A DNA stretch of 37,156 bases from Gammaproteobacteria bacterium (lineage in GTDB: Bacteria > Pseudomonadota > Gammaproteobacteria > Steroidobacterales > GCA-2729495). The notes below the pieces were generated by a model. That model did no database searches. It was given only the letters and a program-made list of their open reading frames with translations, and was not told the origin of the DNA. Shown piece by piece: positions 1 to 7,614 of the stretch; positions within the stretch are counted from its first letter, which is position 1, and each line of letters begins with the position of its first letter. Both the position numbers and the translations under genes were made by a program. The stretch lies in assembly GCA_030066665.1 (NCBI GenBank), contig JASJBD010000038.1, positions 1 through 37,156 on the forward strand, in the 5' to 3' direction.

Positions 1-571
1 CATGCCCCGAAACGCGTCGAGGTTTCTGTTTTTCGCCAAACCGTACTTCGAACTGACCAATGAAAGCGGCCTGACTCTGCAGGGTGTTCCGGTCCCAACC
101 TTCGATGATCTAATGGCGCCGATCCGCTTTTCTGGAATTCTGGTAGCCGCTAACCGCAGCGTTCTGCTGAGGTGGGTGTGGCAGAGGCTACGAAACCTGA
201 AATGGCGCTTTTTTTATGCTGAAAGTGGCTATCCGTGGGAACTCACAAAAGCCCTCCTTGAAGAATTCGCTACGGTAGCGCGCGAAAACGGTCACGAATT
301 GATCATCATGAACATCGATGAATCGCAGCCCGCGCTCGAGGGTCCGCTCACGGACATCACCGATGCGCTCAACGTGCATCTACTCAATCTGGGACCAGTG
401 TTTCGTGAAGCACGGGATGACGAGATCGCGTACGCCTTTGCCGGCGACAATCATTGGACGCCGGTCGGACATCGCGTGGTCGCAGCAGAGTTGACTCGAT
501 TCCTTTGTCAGCTACGTGATGAGACGGAATGCAATTTGGCTGCCCCAACGACGCCGAATGTACAACGCTAG
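1..571 (+). CDS. SGNH/DHHW-type acyltransferase-like protein, 3' part only
   Basis: This is the C-terminal part of a protein entering from the left edge. It is clearly paralogous to the 402-residue SGNH protein at 3978-5186: both share an FFAKPxFEL stretch, a GVPVP/SVPVP stretch, a WELT-ALL segment, an IIMxIDESxP segment and the terminal D-x-H-W motif (DNHW followed by TPVGH). D-x-H-W supplies the catalytic Asp and His in SGNH/AlgX-like (DHHW) esterase and O-acetyltransferase proteins. The ATG at base 2 aligns with an internal Leu of the paralogue, so it is not the real start. The GDS nucleophile block and the membrane anchor must lie upstream of the window. The likely role is polysaccharide O-acylation at the cell envelope. 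It converges on the beta-helix gene, with only 15 bases between the two stop codons. Family is well supported; substrate is unknown. Confidence 0.75.
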   Translation, partial: MPRNASRFLFFAKPYFELTNESGLTLQGVPVPTFDDLMAPIRFSGILVAANRSVLLRWVWQRLRNLKWRFFYAESGYPWELTKALLEEFATVARENGHELIIMNIDESQPALEGPLTDITDALNVHLLNLGPVFREARDDEIAYAFAGDNHWTPVGHRVVAAELTRFLCQLRDETECNLAAPTTPNVQR

Positions 572-586
572 CGTCCGTCCTATGCC

Positions 587-2461
587 CTAGTTTTGGCCGA
601 TGATCACGTTTGGGGGCGGCACTGGTGGTATCGTGTCGCCGCCCGAGCTGGCGAATTCGTATGCACCAATATCCGGTGCAGACCCTTGTACGAGCACTGT
701 GCCGTCGGAGTCGCGCGACAACCAGACGTAGTCACCGTCGCTGCGAGATATTCCCGTCGCCAAGGTGATGGTATTCGTGCCATCGTTTGCCCCGGCGATC
801 TGGATCTCGGTCGAATTGGCAAACGACGGGCCGACGCGGATGTATTCGCAGGTTACGCCCATCCAGGATGGAAAATTGGCGCAATTGCCGAAGAACCAGC
901 GCGAATCCTCGACCCGCAGGCTGGTTCCCGAACCGGTATCCGCAGATGCCACGCGGGTCAACGGCGCACCTGCGTCGATGGCCGGTGAGCCTGCAGTTAG
1001 ACTGAAGTCGTTATTGTTGTAGTCCCTGAAGCCCGGCGATGCCGAATACACGTTTGATACACCGGCAAACGCGCTAAAGTCCGGGCGCGAACCTCCGCTC
1101 CAGTTGGCATTCACGAAGTCCAGCGTGTAGGAAGTCTGGTCCCACAGGATGACGTTCTGTGATGGCGACCCACCGGGATTCCCAAACATGTTGCCAAACC
1201 AACGGTCGGTATTTGTCGAAGGGGGACCCGACCACCACAAATAGCGCATCGAATAGGAAAGGTCATCCTCGTTGCCGTAGATAATATTATTGGCGAAAGA
1301 CATTCCCTGCACATATGGCGCGCTACCGCCATTGCTGCCAAGCGTCACAGGCGCGCAGTATGCCTTCGCGATTGTATTGTTGTAGAACCGCGAATTACGA
1401 ATGACCGGACTTGCGCCACCGCTACCTGATACTGCATCCAATCCGCCCGCATCAAATTGATTGATGCAGTTAGGTCGGTTGGCTTCGATTATTGTGTTGT
1501 ACCGAACGATGTGGTCATCCGCCGAGAACTGGAATGCATTTCCCCATTGGGTGTACGACCCCTGCGGATTACTGTTGCCGCCATTTGCGCGCACCACGTT
1601 GTTTTCGACCAATGTATCGTTCGGCGAATCCTCATAGAAGCTCAACGCTGTGTGATCCGGATTGTAGATAACGTTATTGCGGATAACGACGTTGTCGACC
1701 GTGGCGAACTCTACATTCAGCGAAATATGATCCGATCCGCCGATGAAATTATCCTCAATGACGCAGTAGCGACAGGTTGTTAGAGGCAGCGTATCCTCGG
1801 TGTACTGATTGACGGTATTCCCAGAACTGCGCGGTTCGCCCTGAATGTCGTTGTCTTTGAACAAGATGTACTGATTGAGGTTATACGGCCCCCATCGTAA
1901 GCAGAATGCTGCCACGTCGTTGCAATCGTTGGAGTTTTCACAACGTGCATAGACTGATTCGACGACCGCGCCTTCCGAACCGCAGATGAAGACCGCGGCC
2001 TGTGTCAGTGAATTGCTCCCACTAGGCTCCGGCAGTATTCGTATTCGCCGCGTCCCTGGCGGATCGTTGGTACCTCGTCCGATTACCGATACGTAGTCAC
2101 GGTTGTCAAGATTAATTCCACTACCGGATACCGGCGCAGCAATGTTGACGTCACCATCTCCGAAAGCACGATAGATGATCCGATTCCCGTGCGATGTGCC
2201 GCTTCGATTCGGTCTGATTGGGCCGCTGTAGCTTCCCGCCTGAATGTAAACGGTGTCTCCTGGCTGCAACGCAGAATTGGCCCGAGCTATCGTGCGCCAT
2301 GGCTGATTCTGGGTACCGGCATTGTTGTCATTGCCCGTCGGGGACAGGTAATAGTCCGTGGCCGATGCTGCTCCGCCGAAAAAGCCGACAGCCAGCGAAA
2401 GCAACAGCATGTGCCGCGTTACGGCGCGCCGCTTGAGGGGAAACAAGGAAATCATCTTCAT
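587..2461 (-). CDS. Secreted right-handed beta-helix protein, short paralogue
   Basis: The 624-residue protein has an N-terminal signal peptide (basic start, hydrophobic core about residues 17-30, AxA-like site before ATDYY). Next comes the YYLSPTGNDNNAGT...PWRTI...GDTVYIQAG entry typical of DUF1565/parallel beta-helix surface proteins. The middle is full of Asn-rich PbH1-like turns (VVIRNNVIYNP, DTLVENNVVRA, HIVRYNTIIEA). Such folds occur in polysaccharide lyases, epimerases and surface adhesins; no catalytic set can be assigned by eye. It is a clear paralogue of the 742-residue protein at 5223-7451 but stops at DTIPPVPPPNVIIGQN, exactly where the paralogue's FN3 domain begins, so it lacks FN3 and the sorting tail. 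The start ATG at 2461 is followed two codons later by another ATG. It probably acts outside the inner membrane on the polymer made by this locus. Confidence 0.85.
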   Translation of the reverse strand: MKMISLFPLKRRAVTRHMLLLSLAVGFFGGAASATDYYLSPTGNDNNAGTQNQPWRTIARANSALQPGDTVYIQAGSYSGPIRPNRSGTSHGNRIIYRAFGDGDVNIAAPVSGSGINLDNRDYVSVIGRGTNDPPGTRRIRILPEPSGSNSLTQAAVFICGSEGAVVESVYARCENSNDCNDVAAFCLRWGPYNLNQYILFKDNDIQGEPRSSGNTVNQYTEDTLPLTTCRYCVIEDNFIGGSDHISLNVEFATVDNVVIRNNVIYNPDHTALSFYEDSPNDTLVENNVVRANGGNSNPQGSYTQWGNAFQFSADDHIVRYNTIIEANRPNCINQFDAGGLDAVSGSGGASPVIRNSRFYNNTIAKAYCAPVTLGSNGGSAPYVQGMSFANNIIYGNEDDLSYSMRYLWWSGPPSTNTDRWFGNMFGNPGGSPSQNVILWDQTSYTLDFVNANWSGGSRPDFSAFAGVSNVYSASPGFRDYNNNDFSLTAGSPAIDAGAPLTRVASADTGSGTSLRVEDSRWFFGNCANFPSWMGVTCEYIRVGPSFANSTEIQIAGANDGTNTITLATGISRSDGDYVWLSRDSDGTVLVQGSAPDIGAYEFASSGGDTIPPVPPPNVIIGQN

Positions 2462-2830
2462 CTCGAATTGTCCGCTGCCATTCTACAAAACGTGCCGTTG
2501 CGGCGAAAATGCTCGCACCAAATCAGGTGCGCAAATTCGCCGGCCCCCGGCCCCGCGCGCATCTCAGCCTTAGAAACCCGTCCGTCGTAATCCCGCTAAA
2601 CCGGTGCCCAAGGCTCCTCCATCCGCGCAGGCCAGATTAGGAGGAAGACCCGCAAAAACGTGAGACGTTCGTCACAAAAGAGCGCCCTGCCAGCGTGATC
2701 CCGGAGAACTTGGACTGCCAAAGCCATTTCCCCGTCGCTACGCAGTTTGGCTTGACCAAATTATGGTGAACCACGATTCAACCGCGTGGCGGCTACCGAC
2801 AACTTGCCGACTTCTTTGTGTCAACAGGCT
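2462..2830. other. Gene-free gap between beta-helix gene and GT2 gene
   Basis: This 369-base gap holds no credible ORF with a ribosome site. It must contain the promoter or leader of the minus-strand beta-helix gene and the end of the long minus-strand operon. Two weak hairpins are visible: TTTGG-CTTGA-CCAAA (2746-2760) and CCACG...CGTGG (2771-2789). Neither is followed by a T-run on the minus strand, so they are poor intrinsic terminators. Confidence 0.4.
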
Positions 2831-3943
2831 TTACTTGCCCGTCAACTCACGAACGGGGAGCTCGGGGAATTCGGCCTCAGTGCGCGGACGTTGCAATATT
2901 CCCCAAACGACTATCGGACTTGTTAGTGTCCATTCCAGCAGGTAGTACAGTGGCTTTCGAACGCTACGTGTCCGGATCACGAATAACGCCACGACGACGA
3001 TCATCAGAGCGGCCCACGCACCAACGAATGCCCACTTTCCAGTGATGATAGTGACGATGCAAGAAAGGACGCCCAAGACCAGTAGAACGAAGTACTGCAG
3101 ATAGCGCCTGACGATGATTAGCCCCTCTCGAACCGGCAAGTCGTGCGCATGAGCGTGTCGTACGATTTGGCCTATCCCCACGAAGAAGCGACGCCCAATT
3201 CTACGGAATAGTTCCGACGCGGTCTCGCTGGCGTGCTTTGCAAATTCCCGTGTCATTGGCGCCCGCAAACGCGTTAGCCAGTAATTGGACTTTCGAAGTC
3301 GCGCGCCGAGCTCCTCCTCCTCGGCGGCACGCATGAACGGGTTGAATCCGCCTGCTTGCTCGAGTGCCTCGCGACGGTATGCTGCGGAAGCACCCAAGAA
3401 GTCGGCGTGGTCATAATCGCTCTCGGGAAACGGGTAAAGGTACTCGTCCGTCTGTCCGTTTGATAACGGTACGATCTGCTCCGAGTCGCCGGCGACGCCT
3501 GCAAGCATGGGGTCAGCGCCGAAAGCGGCTTCAGCCAAATCAACCCACGATCCATACAGCGTGCTGTCACCGTCGAGAAACAGAATCCATTTACCGCGAG
3601 CAAACTTGAGCCCAACGTGCCGCCCTACGGAGGGTCTCATCGGAGCATTGGGTGGCAAACCGAATACGCGCGCCGGAAATTGTTTCGCAATTGCGACAGT
3701 GCCGTCTGTCGAGGCTGAATCAACGAAAATGAGCTCGTAAGAGCGCCCCTCGAACGCGCGCACCACGGACTCCAGAGATGCGGCGATTGTTGCTTCCTCG
3801 TTTCGTGCGATCACGATCACGGTCCAGTCGGGGGCGCCTTGCTCCTCTGACTCCGTTGTACCGCGCATTGGCTGCCGCGCTTCCCCGTGTTCACCACTAG
3901 CTCTGCTGACGCCGCCCTGAGGCAATCCTGATTCGCCTGTCAT
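2831..3943 (-). CDS. Family 2 glycosyltransferase with C-terminal membrane segments
   Basis: A GT-A fold glycosyltransferase that would add a sugar from a nucleotide donor at the cytoplasmic face of the inner membrane. Visible motifs are the N-terminal VIVIARNEEATI, the ELIFVDSASTDGT acidic motif and the LFLDGDSTL (DxD-type) metal/donor site. A further acidic E-E-E-E-L region follows. Two adjacent hydrophobic segments near the C-terminus (YFVLLVLGVLSCIVTIITG and AALMIVVVALFVI) anchor it. The reading frame is open further upstream to 4099, but that part overlaps the SGNH gene. The ATG at 3943 has GGAG nine bases upstream and gives about 370 residues. It lies 34 bases after the SGNH stop and is the last gene of the minus-strand run. 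Donor and acceptor are unknown. Confidence 0.88.
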   Translation of the reverse strand: MTGESGLPQGGVSRASGEHGEARQPMRGTTESEEQGAPDWTVIVIARNEEATIAASLESVVRAFEGRSYELIFVDSASTDGTVAIAKQFPARVFGLPPNAPMRPSVGRHVGLKFARGKWILFLDGDSTLYGSWVDLAEAAFGADPMLAGVAGDSEQIVPLSNGQTDEYLYPFPESDYDHADFLGASAAYRREALEQAGGFNPFMRAAEEEELGARLRKSNYWLTRLRAPMTREFAKHASETASELFRRIGRRFFVGIGQIVRHAHAHDLPVREGLIIVRRYLQYFVLLVLGVLSCIVTIITGKWAFVGAWAALMIVVVALFVIRTRSVRKPLYYLLEWTLTSPIVVWGILQRPRTEAEFPELPVRELTGK

Positions 3944-3977
3944 TCCGGCATACTCCAATCCACTATTTGAACAGGTT

Positions 3978-5186
3978 TCATAATGAACTCCCAGGCGCTT
4001 CTTGCGCCCAAGCCGACTCTCGGCAGATAGACGAATATGCGGGATCGGCACAAATCGCCCGTCCCAATTCAGCGGCGACTGCTTGGTGCCCGACCGCATT
4101 CCAGTGGCCGTCGTTCTCCAGTCGATACCCGTGTCCCGTCGAATTGAAGCGTCGCTGCATCGGTCCGAGATCGACTAGTTCGATGCTCAATTCCTGCGCC
4201 AGCGTGCTGAGCAAGGCGTCCATTTGCGGATGTGATTCGTCGATGCTCATGATGATAAAACGACTACCATTGGAAACCGTGCTCTTGGCGAATTGCTTCA
4301 GTAACGCCGCGGTGAGTTCCCACGCGGAACTGCCAGGTCGGTATACCATCCGCTCCCGCAGGTTGGCTATGCGCTGCCAAAATAGACCCGCCAATACGCT
4401 ATTACCGATCACCACATACGTTTCAGGCGGGGGCGCAAGAGCGAGCGCGGTCGGGTGCGGCACCGGCACGCTCACCAGGTTCAGCTCGCCATTCGGCAGG
4501 AGCTCGAATCGCGGTTTGGCGAAGAAACTGAAATCTGTATCGTTACGCCGCAGATGAAACCAGGCGAAGCCGAGAACGACGATGTCGAGGTCGTAATCTG
4601 TACCTTCCGTTTCGTATCTCAGGAGCATCTGGTCTGTGCCGAATCCGTGCACGCCGAAATTCAGCACTTCCGCGCCAGATAGGCTCTGTTCCAGATAGGC
4701 GCTATAGGTTTCGTCGTCGTTGACCCCTTCACCGAAGCTCTGCGAGTCGCCAAAGACGCCGATACGTGCTATTCCGTCAGGTTTAGGCACGTCAAAAGTA
4801 CGGCTGCCTCGCAAGCCTTGCTCGTTGGCTCGCACGACAACGTCATATGCTCCAACTTTAGTGCTCCGAACCTCTACGTCTGGGCGGAGACGCCATCCCA
4901 GTAGCTCATCAGGGGCATCGTAGCCGTAAACGCTTGGGTCATGTCCAGCGCGTTGTCGTTCGTGCCAGTTCAACCGTGACTGCTCGCTCTCCGACAGGAA
5001 CGGTTCAGGCAACAGAATGGAGTCGCCGATCACTATCCTGGCGACGAACTCCGCCATGATGACAGCTACAATGAAGGACCCGCATGCGAGTCCCCAGTTC
5101 AATACCCACGTTGGCTTCGACATTCCCATTGCCGATTTGTTTGCACTTTGAACCACTAGTCTACGACTGCCGCTGACGAGCGGCAT
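3978..5186 (-). CDS. Membrane-anchored SGNH/DHHW acyltransferase-like protein
   Basis: The product (402 residues from the first ATG) has one N-terminal membrane segment (about residues 29-48) and an extracytoplasmic SGNH-type domain. Block I is FGDSQSFGEG with S148 as likely nucleophile; a Gly-rich block follows (NFGVHGFGTDQ); the catalytic Asp/His pair is in DGHW (D359, H361). This resembles AlgX/DHHW-type proteins that O-acetylate exported polysaccharides, but it could be an esterase. No MBOAT acetyl donor partner is in the window. Internal ATGs at 5129 and 5123 are alternative starts; none has a strong ribosome site. It is the full-length paralogue of the partial gene at 1-571 and, like it, sits beside a beta-helix gene. 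It starts 36 bases after the beta-helix stop. Confidence 0.85.
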   Translation of the reverse strand: MPLVSGSRRLVVQSANKSAMGMSKPTWVLNWGLACGSFIVAVIMAEFVARIVIGDSILLPEPFLSESEQSRLNWHERQRAGHDPSVYGYDAPDELLGWRLRPDVEVRSTKVGAYDVVVRANEQGLRGSRTFDVPKPDGIARIGVFGDSQSFGEGVNDDETYSAYLEQSLSGAEVLNFGVHGFGTDQMLLRYETEGTDYDLDIVVLGFAWFHLRRNDTDFSFFAKPRFELLPNGELNLVSVPVPHPTALALAPPPETYVVIGNSVLAGLFWQRIANLRERMVYRPGSSAWELTAALLKQFAKSTVSNGSRFIIMSIDESHPQMDALLSTLAQELSIELVDLGPMQRRFNSTGHGYRLENDGHWNAVGHQAVAAELGRAICADPAYSSICRESAWAQEAPGSSL

Positions 5187-5201
5187 TGTGACGTTTCACA
5201 A
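5186..5201. promoter_or_regulatory. Perfect 16-bp palindrome, CRP/FNR-like half-sites
   Basis: TTGTGA-CGTT-TCACAA is a perfect inverted repeat with a 4-base spacer. It lies in the 36-base gap between two minus-strand genes and touches the first ATG of the SGNH gene. Arms resemble CRP half-sites, but the spacing is that of FNR-type sites. It could be an internal operator or an mRNA hairpin that masks the first start codon. Chance occurrence is possible. Confidence 0.3.
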
Positions 5202-5222
5202 GAATTCGATCAGCTCTCAGAG

Positions 5223-7451
5223 TCAGCCGCTAGAGCGCCGTCTCGGGCGATTCGACACTAACGAACGAACCCCAACCGCCCCGAACGACAGCAAGACGAG
5301 CCAATCCAAGGCACCGCCACCGCCACTGCCACTGCTGCCGCCGGCAACGCTGACGGTTGCAACCTCGGGCATCGCGACTGCCAAAGGCGATGATTGAACC
5401 GATTCGTTTCCGGCCGCGTCAACGGCGGCTACACGGTAGATATACGTTGTCCCGGCCTCGAGGCTGGCATCTTCGAAAAACAATCCACTGGTCGTCCCAA
5501 CGAGTCCGCCATCCCGACGAATACGGTAGGCCGCCACACCAATGTTGTCGGAAGACGCCTCCCAGGCCAACCTGACTATCGATTCGGATAGGATCGTGCC
5601 GCTGACGTTTGCCGGCGCCGTTGGCGCAACGACATCGTGGTTGGCAACATATTCCGACTCTTGAGCCCCAACATCCGGCGCATTGCCGGAAATCAATTCT
5701 GTCCCATCCGAATCACGCCACAACCAAACGAAATCGCCTGCCTGACGACTGATTGAATTACTCAGCGCCATTGTGTTCGAGCCGTCATCCACAAACACTA
5801 TCTGCACTTGAACGGCGTTAGCGAGATCAGGACCCACCGCAATCCAGTCGTTCTCGACCCCCATCCATGCCGGGAATCCGCTAGCCTCGCCGTAGAAGAA
5901 CCGGGTGTCTACAACTCGCAGAATAGTTCCGCTACCACTGTCACCGCTCGCGACCTGCGTGAGTGGTGCGCCAGCATCGACCAGTGGGCTATCCGGCGTC
6001 AAACTGAAATCATTACCGTCATAATCGACGAACCCCGGCGCAGCCTGGTATCTGTTCCGGTAACCATTCCAAGGGGAAAAATCTGCATCGCTCGATCCGC
6101 CAAGACTCGCAACAGCTTGCGGCAGCGTGTAAGTGCCAGAGTGCGTCTCGATAACTATATCCCCATCTTCTACGCCGCCAGGATTACCAATCATGTTAGC
6201 GATATAGCGTTCATTGAGCCCGCCAGGCACGCTAGACGTGCCCTCATAAACGATATTTCGTCCTACACCAGCCTCGCTCGCACCAAAAAATATATTGTTC
6301 ACGTAAACAGAGTCGCCCAGGTCGCCGGGGTCACCAAAGGTACTCAGCGCAATTAGTGAACTGGGTTGATCGACTATCGTATTGTTATAAACGCGATTTT
6401 GGGTCAGCGTTGGATTCACAAAAAACTCTCCGACGCCGCCGGCGAGACCACCGCTTATGGCAAAAGAACAGTCACTGATACATCCTTCATAAATGGTGTT
6501 GTACCGAACGATCGATTCACCAAACCCGACCTGCAATGAGTTGCCAAAAGTTGTGTCCGGGTTCGTCGTTTCGGCCGCCCCGCGCAAATCGTTGTTTTCA
6601 ATCAAGTGTCCATCGCTATCATCGAAGATGCTTAAGGCCGTATGGTTGGGATTGTAGATCGAGTTGTTCCGGACAACATTGAAGCTATCATCCCTACCGT
6701 CTGAATCCAGATAAAGCACTGTGTGGTTCGCATTAGTGAGGATGTTGTTTTCAATGAGATTGAACTGCGCGTTACCCGATAGACGGACAAGGTCTTCAGT
6801 GAAAGTCGAAGCGTCGCCGCTGGAATTCGATGCCCCCACAAACTCGCAATTTCGCAAGACGTTGTAACGCGTAGGCTGGTCTGCAATCTGCCACCACGGC
6901 AGACAGAAGGCGAAGCCGTAATTGCAGGATCCGGACGCTCCCGACTGGCACTGGAAAGAGATATTCTCCACTATATTGCCTTCGCCCGCACAAACGTTCC
7001 CCATGGAAGGGACCTGCGGCCCCTGATTCACGAGCTTGATGCGTCTTACGTCGTCCTCATCCATTTCGCTTCGACCGCTCACGCTAATGTACCGGCGACT
7101 GCTCAAAGCCAATGCCGCGCGTGTCTCATCCGGGCCGTCAAAGTTCCGCAGTACTACGTCACCGTCACCGAACGCGCGATAGGTAATTCGATTGTCGTGA
7201 TCTGTCCCCGATCGGTGCGGCCTGATCGGATCGTCGTACGTGCCTGCCTTCAGATAAACAGTGTCGCCCGGCAGCAACGTCGCGTTTGCCATCTCGATGG
7301 TCCGCCAAGGCTCGGCTTCCGTGCCTGGTGCGGCATCATTTCCGTCCGGTGCGACATAATATATCTGCTGCGCCGAAGCAGTGAGTGCCATCAGCATATG
7401 CAGAAGAAGAACAGCTAGAAGCCGCCCGAGGCGGCCGTTTCCTTGAGACAT
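5223..7451 (-). CDS. Secreted beta-helix protein with FN3 domain and GlyGly-CTERM-like tail
   Basis: The ATG at 7451 is preferred over one at 7493 because AGGT stands seven bases upstream; it gives about 742 residues. Order of parts: signal peptide (hydrophobic LLAVLLLHMLMALTASA, cut near SAQ); beta-helix entry (YYVAPDGNDAAPGT...PWRTIEMANATLLPGDTVYLKAG); many Asn-rich PbH1-like coils; a conserved C-terminal beta-helix block shared with the paralogue at 587-2461; one fibronectin type III domain (from APTAPANVSG to about AVAMP); and a tail with a Gly/Ser run (GGSSGSGGGG), one hydrophobic helix (ALDWLVLLSFGAVGV) and a basic end (RPRRRSSG). The tail resembles the GlyGly-CTERM signal handled by rhombosortase. 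Likely a surface protein binding or modifying the polymer. No catalytic residues can be named. Confidence 0.87.
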   Translation of the reverse strand: MSQGNGRLGRLLAVLLLHMLMALTASAQQIYYVAPDGNDAAPGTEAEPWRTIEMANATLLPGDTVYLKAGTYDDPIRPHRSGTDHDNRITYRAFGDGDVVLRNFDGPDETRAALALSSRRYISVSGRSEMDEDDVRRIKLVNQGPQVPSMGNVCAGEGNIVENISFQCQSGASGSCNYGFAFCLPWWQIADQPTRYNVLRNCEFVGASNSSGDASTFTEDLVRLSGNAQFNLIENNILTNANHTVLYLDSDGRDDSFNVVRNNSIYNPNHTALSIFDDSDGHLIENNDLRGAAETTNPDTTFGNSLQVGFGESIVRYNTIYEGCISDCSFAISGGLAGGVGEFFVNPTLTQNRVYNNTIVDQPSSLIALSTFGDPGDLGDSVYVNNIFFGASEAGVGRNIVYEGTSSVPGGLNERYIANMIGNPGGVEDGDIVIETHSGTYTLPQAVASLGGSSDADFSPWNGYRNRYQAAPGFVDYDGNDFSLTPDSPLVDAGAPLTQVASGDSGSGTILRVVDTRFFYGEASGFPAWMGVENDWIAVGPDLANAVQVQIVFVDDGSNTMALSNSISRQAGDFVWLWRDSDGTELISGNAPDVGAQESEYVANHDVVAPTAPANVSGTILSESIVRLAWEASSDNIGVAAYRIRRDGGLVGTTSGLFFEDASLEAGTTYIYRVAAVDAAGNESVQSSPLAVAMPEVATVSVAGGSSGSGGGGALDWLVLLSFGAVGVRSLVSNRPRRRSSG

Positions 7452-7614
7452 TGCCTGACCTGTTTGTTTATGAGTTTGCCGGTCGAGCCTCAATAGTGTA
7501 CCGCAATTGTTACAAGCCCAAGCAGCGAAAGGAGCTTTCTCTGTACAAGCGCTATGCTGAGCGCCGGCGGAACCGCCAGATCGCTATGGCGCCGGGTGGA
7601 CTTAGGCGCGAAGG

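Noticed and set aside
2659..2676. CGTGA...TCACA near the beta-helix promoter as a CRP site
   Set aside because: Spacer is eight bases instead of six; probably chance.
3967..4557. 196-codon plus-strand frame
   Set aside because: Antisense to the SGNH gene, whose catalytic motifs are unambiguous.
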